Counted from the first letter of the stretch, positions 15,247 through 22,855 are shown. The stretch: DNA of 25,355 nucleotides from JBFXIE01 sp050176255 (GCF_050176255.1 NZ_JBFXIE010000045.1); one strand, 5' to 3'. Notes: generated by a model from the sequence alone, not told the origin. Made by a program: numbers and translations.

Positions 15247-16185
15247 ATGCTGACATTCCAACAAATCATCCTCAAACTGCAGTCCTACTGGGCCGAACAG
15301 GGCTGCGCGCTTTTGCAGCCTTATGACATGGAAGTGGGCGCCGGCACGTCGCATACAGCTACGTTTTTGAGAGCGATTGGCCCCGAGCCCTGGAAGGCCG
15401 CCTACGTGCAGCCCAGCCGCCGCCCCAAGGACGGCCGCTATGGCGAGAACCCCAACCGCCTGCAGCACTACTACCAGTACCAGGTGGTGCTCAAGCCCGC
15501 GCCCGACAACATCCTGGAGCTGTACCTGGGCAGCCTGCAGGCGCTGGGCTTCGATCTGAAGAAAAACGACATCCGCTTTGTCGAAGACGACTGGGAAAAC
15601 CCCACGCTGGGCGCCTGGGGCCTGGGCTGGGAGGTGTGGCTTAACGGCATGGAAGTCACGCAGTTCACCTACTTCCAGCAAGTGGGCGGCATTGACTGCA
15701 AGCCCGCCACGGGCGAGATCACTTACGGCCTGGAGCGTCTGGCCATGTACCTGCAGGGCGTGGACAACGTCTATAACCTGACCTGGACCGACGGCCTGAG
15801 CTACGGCGACGTGTACCTGCAAAACGAGCAGGAGCAGTCGGCCTACAACTTCGAGCATTCCGACGCCGATTTTCTGTTCACCGCTTTCGGCGCCCATGAA
15901 AAGCAGGCGCAGCACCTGATGGCCGAGCAACTGGCCCTGCCGGCGTACGAGCAGGTGCTCAAGGCCGCGCACACCTTCAATTTGCTGGATGCGCGCGGCG
16001 CGATCAGCGTGACCGAGCGCGCCGCCTACATCGGCCGCATCCGCAATCTGGCGCGCGCGGTGGCCAAGGCTTACCTGGACAGCCGGGCGCGCCTGGGCTT
16101 TCCCATGGCGCCCAAGTCGCATGCCGACGAGGTGCTGGCCGAGCTGGCCAAGGCCGCCGAACAACAGAACAAGAAGGCAGCCTGA
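15247..16185 (+). CDS. glyQ: Glycyl-tRNA synthetase, alpha subunit
   Basis: The catalytic subunit of the bacterial alpha2beta2 (class II) glycyl-tRNA synthetase. It activates glycine with ATP and, together with GlyS, charges tRNA-Gly. The 312-aa length fits (E. coli 303). Highly conserved segments are seen from the start: MLTFQQIILKLQSYWAEQGC, the LLQPYDMEVGAGTSHTATFL region, YVQPSRRPKDGRYGENPNR (motif 2-like, ATP site), and EVWLNGMEVTQFTYFQQVGG with TYGLERLAMY. The C-terminus has a lysine-containing tail (QQNKKAA). It is followed after 34 nt by glyS, the standard order; expression is probably coupled. Confidence 0.98.
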   Translation: MLTFQQIILKLQSYWAEQGCALLQPYDMEVGAGTSHTATFLRAIGPEPWKAAYVQPSRRPKDGRYGENPNRLQHYYQYQVVLKPAPDNILELYLGSLQALGFDLKKNDIRFVEDDWENPTLGAWGLGWEVWLNGMEVTQFTYFQQVGGIDCKPATGEITYGLERLAMYLQGVDNVYNLTWTDGLSYGDVYLQNEQEQSAYNFEHSDADFLFTAFGAHEKQAQHLMAEQLALPAYEQVLKAAHTFNLLDARGAISVTERAAYIGRIRNLARAVAKAYLDSRARLGFPMAPKSHADEVLAELAKAAEQQNKKAA

Positions 16186-16219
16186 GAAGGTGCAAACGCC
16201 GCGCAGCGAGAAACACACC

Positions 16220-18382
16220 ATGAACCACCCGAATCTTCTTGTCGAACTGTTTGTTGAAGAACTGCCCCCGAAGGCCTTGCAAAAGCTGGGCGACGCCTTT
16301 GCCACCGTGCTGCTGGAGCAGTTGCAGGCGCAGGGCCTGACCTCGGCGCAGTCGCAGCTCACGGCCTACGCTTCGCCGCGCCGTCTGGCCGCCCATATCA
16401 CGGACGTTCTGCCCGCCGCACCCGACAAGGCCGTGTCGCACAAGCTCATGCCCGTGGCCGTGGGCCTGGACGCCAGCGGCCAGCCCACGCCGGCGCTGCT
16501 CAAGAAATTGACGGCGCTGGGCGTTGACGCGTCGGCCGTGGCGCAGCTCAAGCGCGTGCACGATGGCAAGGCCGAGGTGCTGTTCTTCGAGACCACCGCC
16601 AAGGGCGCAGTGCTGGCCGACGGCCTGCAAAAGGCATTGCACGAAGCCATTGCCAAGCTGCCCATCCCCAAGGTGATGCGCTACCAGCTGCAGGACGGCT
16701 GGTCCAGCGTGCACTTCGTGCGTCCGGCGCATGGCCTGGTGGCGCTGCATGGCGCGCAGGTGGTGTCGGGCGTGCAGGCCCTGGGCCTGACGGCCGGCAA
16801 CGCCACGCACGGCCACCGCTTTGAGGCCACCGTGGACCCGGTGGTGATCCACAGTGCCGACAGCTATGCCGAGCAGCTGCGCGAGCAGGGCGCGGTGATC
16901 GCCAGTTTTGCCGAGCGCCGCGCCGACATTGCGCGCCAGCTGCAAGAAGCGGCTGCCCGGGTTGGCGGCGGGGTGCGCCCGATCGAGGACGACGCCTTGC
17001 TGGACGAGGTGACCGCCCTGGTCGAGCGCCCCAACGTGCTGGTCTGCCAGTTTGAAAAGGAGTTTCTGGATGTGCCCCAGGAATGCCTGATCCTGACGAT
17101 GAAGGCCAACCAGAAGTACTTTCCGCTGCTGAACGCCGAGGGCAAGCTCACGCACCAGTTCCTGGTGGTGAGCAACATCAGCCCGCAAGACGCCAGCGCC
17201 GTCATCCAGGGCAACGAGCGCGTGGTGCGCCCGCGCCTGGCCGACGCCAAGTTCTTCTTTGACCAGGACCGCAAAAAAACCCTGGTCAGCCGCGTGCCGC
17301 TGCTGGACAAGGTGGTTTATCACAACCAGCTCGGCACCCAGGGTGAGCGCGTGCAGCGTGTGCGCGCCATTGCCCAGGCCATTGGCCACCAGCTGTTTGA
17401 TGCGCTGACCGATCACCACGGCATCCAGGGCACGCAAGACGCCGAGGTGGTGCAGGACTATCTGATGACCTGCATCGACAACGCCGCGCTGCTGGCCAAG
17501 ACCGACCTGGTCACCGACATGGTGGGCGAGTTCCCCGAACTGCAAGGCACCATGGGCGCGTACTACGCCGTCAACGACGGATTGAGCGACGACGTGGCCT
17601 TCGCCATCGAAGACCACTACAAGCCCCGCTTTGCTGGCGACGACCTGCCGCGCCACAACGTGGGCCTGGTGGTGGCGCTGGCCGACAAGCTCGAAACCCT
17701 GGTGGGCATGTTCGGCATCGGCAACCTGCCCACGGGCGACCGCGACCCGTTTGCGCTGCGCCGCCATGCGCTGGGCGTGATCCGCATGCTGATCGAAAAA
17801 GAGATGCCGCTGCAACTCGACGCGCTGCTGGCCTGCGCCGTGCCGGCCTTTGGCGACAAGATCGAAGACGCCAGCGCCCAGCTGGCCGACTTCATCTACG
17901 ACCGCCTGGCCGGCACCCTGCGCGAGCAGGGCTACAGCGCGCAAGAGGTGGATGCCGTGATCGCCCTGCGCCCGCAGCGCCTGGCCCGGGTGCCCAAGCT
18001 GATCGAGGCCGTGCGCGCCTTTGCCACGCTGGAAGAGGCGCCCGCGCTGGCCGCGGCCAACAAGCGCGTGACCAACATCCTGAAAAAAGCCGGCGACGTG
18101 GATCCGCATGTCAACGAAAGCCTGCTGCGCGAGCCGGCCGAGATAGACCTGCACGCTGCGCTGCAACGCTTCGTGCCCGAGGCCAACGCCCAGTTCGACG
18201 CCGGCGACTACACCGCCAGCCTGCAGACCCTGGCGGTGCTGCGCGCGCCGGTGGACGCGTTCTTTGACGACGTGATGGTCAATGCCGAGGAAATGGACCT
18301 GCGCCTGAACCGCCAGGGCCTGCTGCGGCTGTTGCACATCGCCATGAATCGCGTGGCCGACCTGTCGCGTCTGGCGGTCTGA
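16220..18382 (+). CDS. glyS: Glycyl-tRNA synthetase, beta subunit
   Basis: The large subunit that recognises tRNA-Gly and supports the GlyQ catalytic dimer. The protein is 720 aa (E. coli 689). Recognisable features are the start NLLVELFVEELPPKAL, YASPRRLAAHITDV, THGHRFEA, ECLILTMKANQKYFPLL, ADAKFFFDQDRKK, the HD-type domain region (GEFPELQGTMGAYYA, HYKPRFAGDDLP), GDRDPFALRRHALGVIRM, and the C-terminal anticodon-binding domain ending FFDDVMVNAEEMDLRLNRQGLL. The start ATG 16220 is preceded by a GAGAAA-type weak ribosome site; the frame is open from 16121 within glyQ, but that portion is not family-like. Confidence 0.98.
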   Translation: MNHPNLLVELFVEELPPKALQKLGDAFATVLLEQLQAQGLTSAQSQLTAYASPRRLAAHITDVLPAAPDKAVSHKLMPVAVGLDASGQPTPALLKKLTALGVDASAVAQLKRVHDGKAEVLFFETTAKGAVLADGLQKALHEAIAKLPIPKVMRYQLQDGWSSVHFVRPAHGLVALHGAQVVSGVQALGLTAGNATHGHRFEATVDPVVIHSADSYAEQLREQGAVIASFAERRADIARQLQEAAARVGGGVRPIEDDALLDEVTALVERPNVLVCQFEKEFLDVPQECLILTMKANQKYFPLLNAEGKLTHQFLVVSNISPQDASAVIQGNERVVRPRLADAKFFFDQDRKKTLVSRVPLLDKVVYHNQLGTQGERVQRVRAIAQAIGHQLFDALTDHHGIQGTQDAEVVQDYLMTCIDNAALLAKTDLVTDMVGEFPELQGTMGAYYAVNDGLSDDVAFAIEDHYKPRFAGDDLPRHNVGLVVALADKLETLVGMFGIGNLPTGDRDPFALRRHALGVIRMLIEKEMPLQLDALLACAVPAFGDKIEDASAQLADFIYDRLAGTLREQGYSAQEVDAVIALRPQRLARVPKLIEAVRAFATLEEAPALAAANKRVTNILKKAGDVDPHVNESLLREPAEIDLHAALQRFVPEANAQFDAGDYTASLQTLAVLRAPVDAFFDDVMVNAEEMDLRLNRQGLLRLLHIAMNRVADLSRLAV

Positions 18383-18412
18383 GCCATGCCCACGCCCCGG
18401 CACGGAGCCTCC

Positions 18413-18988
18413 ATGAAGCTCGCCATCCTGGACCGCGACGGAACGCTCAACGAGCTGGGCGATGGCTTCATCACTTCGCCCGATGCATGGGTGCCCGTGC
18501 CTGGCGCCCTGGAGGCGGTGGCACGGCTCAACCACGCGGGCTGGCATGTGGTGGTGGCCACCAACCTGCCGGGCCTGGGCCGGGGGTTGCTGGATGCGCA
18601 AACCCTGGTGACCATCCACGCCAAGATGCACCGCCAGCTGGCCGCGCTGGGCGGGCGCATCGATGCGGTGTTCTACTGCCCGCATGCCGAGACCGAGCCC
18701 TGCACCTGCCGCCAGCCCGCGCCGGGCCTGATGGAGCAGATCCGCGACCGCTACGGCGTGGAGGGGCGCGATATTCTCGTCGTGGGCAGCAGCCTGGCCC
18801 ACCTGCAGGCCGCCGCCGATCTGGGCGCGCAGCTGCACATGGTCTGCACCGGCCGGTCGGCCCACCTGAACCCGCGCGAGAGCCTGCCCCCCGCCTGGCC
18901 CGCAGGCACGCGCGCGCACGCCAGTCTGGGCGCGCTGGCCGACTTCATCGTACCGCAGGGCGGCGCGGGCCTGCCCGTGGCGTTGTGA
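18413..18988 (+). CDS. gmhB: GmhB-like HAD phosphatase with degenerate catalytic motifs
   Basis: Homologous to D-glycero-beta-D-manno-heptose-1,7-bisphosphate 7-phosphatase, which makes the heptose precursor for the LPS inner core. It is 191 aa, matching the family (E. coli 191). HAD motif I is intact (Asp7, Asp9 in LDRDGT) and motif II keeps Thr50 (VVVATN). The Cys/His zinc site is present (Cys89, His91, Cys97, Cys99). Three conserved spots differ: NQSG is NLPG (51-54), the CRKPxPG motif III Lys is Gln101, and VGDxxxD of motif IV is VGSSLAH (125-130), losing Mg-binding Asp. It may be impaired, altered in activity, or a regulatory remnant. Start ATG 18413 is preferred over ATG 18386. It follows glyS by 30 nt, an arrangement I recall as common in Burkholderiales. 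Confidence 0.87.
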   Translation: MKLAILDRDGTLNELGDGFITSPDAWVPVPGALEAVARLNHAGWHVVVATNLPGLGRGLLDAQTLVTIHAKMHRQLAALGGRIDAVFYCPHAETEPCTCRQPAPGLMEQIRDRYGVEGRDILVVGSSLAHLQAAADLGAQLHMVCTGRSAHLNPRESLPPAWPAGTRAHASLGALADFIVPQGGAGLPVAL

Positions 18989-18995
18989 TGCAATA

Positions 18996-19045
18996 CATTC
19001 AAAATTGATAGCTGTCAGCGCAGGTAAAACAAGCGCTGGAGGCCA
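18996..19045. repeat. REP-like hairpin element between gmhB and plsC
   Basis: GATAGCTGTCAGCGC starts at 19007; arms CAGCGC (19016-19021) and GCGCTG (19033-19038) enclose an 11-nt A-rich loop. It occupies the 75-nt gap and forms part of the plsC leader. Confidence 0.55.
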
Positions 19046-19063
19046 AAAACACCCACTACCTTC

Positions 19064-19846
19064 ATGGCACTGATCCGCTCCATTCTTCATCTGCTGGTGA
19101 TGGCCGTCACCGTCATTCCCTACACCTTTGGCGTGCTGCTGGTGCGCGTGCTGGGCGGCAGCCCCGCAGCGCGTTACCGCGTGGCGCGCGCCTGGCTGGC
19201 GCTGTGCATCGACTCGGCGCGCTGGCTGCTGGGCATACGCACGCAGATCACCGGCATGGAGCACCTGCCCACGGGGGCGGGGCAGGACACGCAGGGTGTG
19301 GTGCTGCTGGTCAAGCACCAGTCCACCTACGAGACCTTTCTCATGCCGGCCATCATGCCGCGCCCCCTGGCGTATGTGTTCAAGAAAGAACTGCTGCGCG
19401 TGCCGTTCTTCGGCTGGTCCATCGGCAGCCTGGACATGATCCACATCGACCGCGGCCAGCGCACCCGCGCCTTCGCCAAGGTGCTGCAGCAGGGCCGGCG
19501 CCTGCTGGCCCGGGGCACCTGGGTGATCATGTTCCCCGAGGGCACGCGCACCGCCCGCGGCGAAAAAGGCGAGTACAAAAGCGGCGGCACGCGCCTGGCG
19601 ATCGACGCGGGCGTGCCCGTGGTGCCTATCGCCGTCACGTCGGCCAAGGTCTGGCCGTGCAAGGCCTTCATCAAGCGCCCGGGCGTGGTGCATGTATCCA
19701 TCGGCCAGCCCATCCCCACCGAAGGGCGCAAGCCCGACGAACTGATGCGCGAGGTGGAGGACTGGATCGAAGGCGAAATGCGCCGCCTGGATCCCGAAGC
19801 CTACCCTGGCGCCCCGGCCCCGGCGCCCGCAGCCGCCCCGCGCTGA
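19064..19846 (+). CDS. plsC: Lysophospholipid acyltransferase (1-acyl-sn-glycerol-3-phosphate acyltransferase)
   Basis: Acylates lysophosphatidic acid at sn-2 to phosphatidic acid at the inner membrane, feeding phospholipid synthesis. The 260-aa protein has an N-terminal hydrophobic segment (about 4-30). The acyltransferase boxes follow: KHQSTYE (His85, with Glu90 where the classic HX4D box has Asp, a common variant in beta-proteobacterial members), then RVPFFGWSIG, FPEGTRT (157-163) and VPVVPIAVTS. The low-complexity C-terminus is Pro/Ala rich (PGAPAPAPAAAPR). It is two nucleotides upstream of the next gene, so they are probably cotranscribed. The start ATG 19064 lacks a clear nearby Shine-Dalgarno. 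Confidence 0.92.
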   Translation: MALIRSILHLLVMAVTVIPYTFGVLLVRVLGGSPAARYRVARAWLALCIDSARWLLGIRTQITGMEHLPTGAGQDTQGVVLLVKHQSTYETFLMPAIMPRPLAYVFKKELLRVPFFGWSIGSLDMIHIDRGQRTRAFAKVLQQGRRLLARGTWVIMFPEGTRTARGEKGEYKSGGTRLAIDAGVPVVPIAVTSAKVWPCKAFIKRPGVVHVSIGQPIPTEGRKPDELMREVEDWIEGEMRRLDPEAYPGAPAPAPAAAPR

Positions 19847-19848
19847 CC

Positions 19849-20811
19849 ATGCAGCGGCTGGTGCAACTGGCGCTGGATCTGTTCGGCGGCACGGCGGCGC
19901 CTGCCGATCCGCACGGTTTGGAGCCTCACAAGCCCCCAGCCCAGGTTCGGCAAGCGCCGCAAGCTCCTCCTTTCATAGCAAATCCACAACCGCTCGCACA
20001 ACCGGCGACACCGCTGCCGCTGGCCGACCTGCTCACGCCCGCCATCTTTCGCCACCCGCAGGCCAATCGCCAGGTGCTGCTGGGCGACGCCGTGGTGGCC
20101 TATTGCCTGCAGCGCGCGCGCCGGCGCTCCATTGGCTTTACCGTGGGGCCTGACGGCCTGACGGTGCGCGCGCCCGCCTGGGCCACGCTGGCCGCGGTGG
20201 ATGCCGCCTTGCACACCAAGGCCAGCTGGATCGTGCGCAAGCTGGCTGAGCAGCAAGAGCGCCGCCAGCGCCTGGACAGCGCCCGCATCGCCTGGGGTCA
20301 TGGCGCCGTGCTGCCCTACCTGGGCGAGCCGCTCACGGTGCTGCTCGACGCCCTGGCCGCGCGCGGCGGCACGCTGCTGGAGCCCGCGCCGCACGCAACG
20401 CCTGTGCCCGGCGCAAGCGCACGGGCCCTGCGCATTGCCCTGCCGCCCTGCGCCGCCCCGGCCCAGGTGCGCGACGCCGTGCAGGCCTGGCTGATGCGCG
20501 AGGCGCGGCGGCGCTTCACCCAGCGGCTGGACCACTTCGCGCCGCTGCTGGCCGTGCGCTGGACGCGGCTGCGCCTGTCCAGCGCCGCCACCCGCTGGGG
20601 CAGCGCCCGCGCCGACGGCTCCATCAACCTGAACTGGCGGCTGATGCACTACAGCCCGGCCATCATCGACTACGTGGTGGCGCACGAGCTGGCGCACCTG
20701 CGGGTGATGGACCACAGCCCACGCTTTTGGGACACGGTGGCCAGCGTGGTGCCCGACTACGCCGCACTGCGCCGCAGCCTGCGCGACCAGCCCGCGCCGC
20801 CCTGGGATTGA
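19849..20811 (+). CDS. YgjP-like (M48/DUF45) predicted zinc metallopeptidase
   Basis: A 320-aa protein with a C-terminal YgjP / WLM / SprT-like metal site: HELAHLRVMDHS supplies His279, Glu280, His283 and His289, followed by FW as in the family. The upstream core (about residues 85-150) has RSIGFTVGPDGLTVRAP and ASWIVRKLAEQQ, as in YgjP proteins. The first 20 residues are followed by a Pro/Gln/Ala-rich linker (about 25-60) that is unusually AT-rich in codons and resembles the local repeat. The physiological substrate is not established for this family. It follows plsC with 2 nt between them. The start at ATG 19849 is chosen because the longer frame runs through plsC. Confidence 0.88.
   Translation: MQRLVQLALDLFGGTAAPADPHGLEPHKPPAQVRQAPQAPPFIANPQPLAQPATPLPLADLLTPAIFRHPQANRQVLLGDAVVAYCLQRARRRSIGFTVGPDGLTVRAPAWATLAAVDAALHTKASWIVRKLAEQQERRQRLDSARIAWGHGAVLPYLGEPLTVLLDALAARGGTLLEPAPHATPVPGASARALRIALPPCAAPAQVRDAVQAWLMREARRRFTQRLDHFAPLLAVRWTRLRLSSAATRWGSARADGSINLNWRLMHYSPAIIDYVVAHELAHLRVMDHSPRFWDTVASVVPDYAALRRSLRDQPAPPWD
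19951..19988. repeat. Degenerate repeat-like segment in the ygjP-like linker
   Basis: CAAGCGCCGCAAGCT (19951-19965) followed by TTTCATAGCAAAT (19971-19983) resembles the repeat family in word order. Codons ATA, GCA, AAT and CCA are rare in this GC-rich context. Weaker than the lnt and rfbB cases. Confidence 0.3.
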
Positions 20812-20860
20812 TGCGCCGGCATGGGCGGGGCGGGGCAGGGTGATCATCAGCCGCCGCGTC

Positions 20861-20869
20861 TGTCAAAAT
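20861..20869 (+). promoter_or_regulatory. Extended -10-like TGTCAAAAT at the rhodanese start
   Basis: TG-T-CAAAAT ends 6 nt before the ATG at 20876, with no Shine-Dalgarno. This geometry suits a leaderless transcript. Confidence 0.4.
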
Positions 20870-20875
20870 TTCGCC

Positions 20876-21325
20876 ATGAGCACACCCAACCACCCCCAGC
20901 CCGTCGGCCGCACCGAAGACCAGCCCCTGCCCGCCGACGGTTACGCGGGCGACGTCACCCCCCAGCTAGCCTGGCAGTGGGTGCAGGCGGGTCAGGCCGT
21001 GTTGATTGACGTGCGCTGCGACGCCGAGCGCGCCTGGGTCGGCTATGTGCCCGGCGCCGTGGCCGTGGCCTGGAAGCAGTGGCCCGGCATGCTGCCCAAC
21101 CCCGACTTTGATGCGCAGATGCGCGCGGCCGTGCCCCCGGGCGCCAAGGCGGTGCTGCTGTGCCGCAGCGGCGTGCGGTCGGTGGCGGCGGCGCGGCGCG
21201 CCACCGAGCTGGGTCTGACGGCCTACAACATCCTCGAAGGCTTCGAGGGCGACGCCGACGACAACGGCCAGCGCAACCGCCGTGGCGGCTGGCGCTTTCA
21301 TGGCCTGCCGTGGCGGCAGGGTTGA
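20876..21325 (+). CDS. Rhodanese-like domain protein
   Basis: A 149-aa single-domain sulfurtransferase homologue. The signature loop LLCRSGVR contains the catalytic Cys96, with the upstream VLIDVRCDAERAWVGYVPGAVAVAW typical of rhodanese domains (residues 42-66). The end GWRFHGLPW is common in short proteobacterial versions. These proteins carry persulfide sulfur from thiosulfate or cysteine-derived donors to acceptors such as thiol systems; the partner here is unknown. The start is ATG 20876; the 12-residue upstream extension is not domain-like. It is separated from the LysM gene by a bidirectional hairpin terminator. Confidence 0.93.
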   Translation: MSTPNHPQPVGRTEDQPLPADGYAGDVTPQLAWQWVQAGQAVLIDVRCDAERAWVGYVPGAVAVAWKQWPGMLPNPDFDAQMRAAVPPGAKAVLLCRSGVRSVAAARRATELGLTAYNILEGFEGDADDNGQRNRRGGWRFHGLPWRQG

Positions 21326-21355
21326 TGCCCTGGTTGATGTCCTGCTTCGTGCTTC

Positions 21356-21404
21356 CAAAAAAATAGCTGCCAGCGCTTTTTTTGCAAGCGCTGGCAGCCG
21401 TTTT
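21356..21404. terminator. Bidirectional hairpin terminator made of the local repeat
   Basis: A perfect 11-bp stem GCTGCCAGCGC (21366-21376) / GCGCTGGCAGC (21388-21398) with an 11-nt loop. On the minus strand it is followed by TA then seven T (21363-21357), a strong intrinsic terminator for the kbp-like gene. On the plus strand it is followed by CG and TTTT (21401-21404), serving the rhodanese gene. The arms belong to the same repeat family as those at 4996, 9711 and 18996. Confidence 0.85.
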
Positions 21405-21422
21405 GGCTGCTAATTCTGGAGC

Positions 21423-21911
21423 TTACGAGGCCAGGGGCGGGATGCGCAGCTTCTGGCCGGGGTAGATCTTGTCAGGGTGGCTCAGCATGGGCTTGTTGGC
21501 CTCGAAGATCACCGGGTACTTGTTGGCGTCGCCGTAAAACTTCTTGGCGATGGCGCTCAGCGTGTCGCCGCGCACCACGTCGTGGTACTGGGCCTCGGGT
21601 TCGGGGTGGGTTACCGCCATCTGGTTGTCCACGCTGGTCACGCTGGCCACGTTGCCGCAGCACAGGGTCACTTTCTCTTTGACGGTCTGCGTGGGGGCGG
21701 TGCCCGTCACCGTCACCTTGCCCTCGGGGCCTTCAAAAGCAACCCGCAGGTCGCTGACGCCCAGGTTCTGCGCAGCGATGTAGGTTTCTATGGCCCGGCC
21801 CGCCCGGGCGTCAAGCTCGGCTTGTGTGGGCGCCGCAGCGGCCGAGGCCTGTGCCTCCTTGCCGCCGAACAGTTTTTCTCCAGCTTCCTTGATGAACGAG
21901 AACAGACCCAT
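21423..21911 (-). CDS. kbp: BON + LysM domain protein, Kbp/YgaU-like
   Basis: A cytoplasmic potassium-binding protein related to E. coli Kbp (YgaU, 149 aa). It is 162 aa. An amphipathic start GLFSFIKEAGEKLFG is followed by a BON domain (about residues 30-100: AIETYIAAQNLGVSDLRV, GPEGKVTVTGTAPTQTVKEK, NVASVTSVDN) and a C-terminal LysM domain (about 108-160: YHDVVRGDTLSAIAKKFYGDANKYPVIFEANKPM, PGQKLRIP). The start ATG 21911 has a good Shine-Dalgarno AAGGAG (21918-21923, minus strand) with 6-nt spacing. The longer frame to 22925 passes over coaX antisense and is rejected. An unexplained dyad lies upstream. Confidence 0.9.
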   Translation of the reverse strand: MGLFSFIKEAGEKLFGGKEAQASAAAAPTQAELDARAGRAIETYIAAQNLGVSDLRVAFEGPEGKVTVTGTAPTQTVKEKVTLCCGNVASVTSVDNQMAVTHPEPEAQYHDVVRGDTLSAIAKKFYGDANKYPVIFEANKPMLSHPDKIYPGQKLRIPPLAS

Positions 21912-21934
21912 GGGTGACTCCTTGGTTGAACAGA

Positions 21935-21953
21935 TGTGGACGACATATCCACA
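21935..21953. promoter_or_regulatory. Dyad TGTGGA-N7-TCCACA upstream of kbp
   Basis: Perfect 6-bp arms at 21935-21940 and 21948-21953, 24 nt before the kbp-like ATG, within its leader or promoter. Candidate operator or leader stem. Confidence 0.4.
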
Positions 21954-22062
21954 GCCCACTGTAGCGCCAGCATGTCGCCCTCGTGTGTCGGATAAGGGCG
22001 CATGGCGCCGCCACGCCTTGCGAACTGCGCTGCGGGTGGCCAGCGTCCGTGCGCCTTGGCTC

Positions 22063-22068
22063 CATAAT
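22063..22068 (+). promoter_or_regulatory. -10-like CATAAT near the coaX start
   Basis: Ends 8 nt before the ATG at 22077; no Shine-Dalgarno in the intervening C-rich bases. Possible leaderless transcript. Confidence 0.4.
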
Positions 22069-22076
22069 CCGCCCCC

Positions 22077-22853
22077 ATGACATTTCTGGCCATCGATGTA
22101 GGCAACACGCGTCTCAAGTGGGCGTTGTTTGAGGCCGCCCAACCCGGCGCCGCCATCCTCGCCCACGGCGCCGAGTTTCTGGAGCACATCGACCGTCTGG
22201 CCGAGGGCGCCTGGGCGGGGCTGCCCGTGCCCAGGCACATGCTGGGCTGCGTGGTGGCGGGCGATCCCATCAAGCACCGCGTGGCCGAGCAGATGGAGCT
22301 GTGGGACGTGCCCGCGCGCTGGGTGGTGCCCACGCTGGAAGAGGCCGGCGTGACCAACGGCTACGACCAACCCATGCGCCTGGGCGCCGATCGCTGGGTG
22401 GCCATGATCGGCGCACGCCACCGCATGCTGGCGCAAGGGCCTGCGCGGCCGCTGCTGGTGGTGATGGTGGGCACGGCCGTCACCGTGGAGGCGCTGGACG
22501 CCGAGGGGCGCTTTCTGGGCGGCCTGATCCTGCCGGGCCACGGCATCATGCTGCGCGCGCTGGAGTCGGGCACTGCGGGCCTGCATGTGCCCACGGGCGA
22601 GGTGCGGATGTTTCCGTCCAACACCAGCGATGCGCTGACCAGCGGCGGCACCTATGCGATTGCGGGCGCGGTGGAGCGCATGTACCAGCACTTGCTGCGC
22701 CACTGCGGCCAGGAGCCGGTCTGCATGATGACCGGCGGCGCGGGCTGGAAGATGGCGCCCAGCATGACGCGCCCCTTCGAGCTGGTGGAAAACCTGATCT
22801 TCGACGGCCTGCTGGTGATTGCCGCGCGCCGCCTGGCGGCCAACGCAGCCTGA
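22077..22853 (+). CDS. coaX: Type III pantothenate kinase
   Basis: Phosphorylates pantothenate with ATP, the first committed step of coenzyme A synthesis; the type III form is insensitive to CoA feedback. The 258-aa protein has IDVGNTRLKW (phosphate-binding ASKHA motif, Asp7), MRLGADRWVAMIGA with the conserved Asp105, and VGTAVTVEAL where many homologues have GTAxTxD; the last Asp is Glu here. GGLILPGHGIMLRAL and GTYAIAGAVERM are also family features. In many beta-proteobacteria coaX is next to birA; here birA is not adjacent in the window. The gene converges on the tetR gene with only 2 nt between the stop codons. Confidence 0.95.
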   Translation: MTFLAIDVGNTRLKWALFEAAQPGAAILAHGAEFLEHIDRLAEGAWAGLPVPRHMLGCVVAGDPIKHRVAEQMELWDVPARWVVPTLEEAGVTNGYDQPMRLGADRWVAMIGARHRMLAQGPARPLLVVMVGTAVTVEALDAEGRFLGGLILPGHGIMLRALESGTAGLHVPTGEVRMFPSNTSDALTSGGTYAIAGAVERMYQHLLRHCGQEPVCMMTGGAGWKMAPSMTRPFELVENLIFDGLLVIAARRLAANAA

Positions 22854-22855
22854 CA

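Noticed and set aside
16004..19693. Open frame of 1229 codons antisense to glyQ, glyS, gmhB and plsC
   Set aside because: His/Gln/Ala/Val-rich translation typical of the antisense frame of high-GC genes. It lies across four well-recognised genes and has no domain I can recognise.
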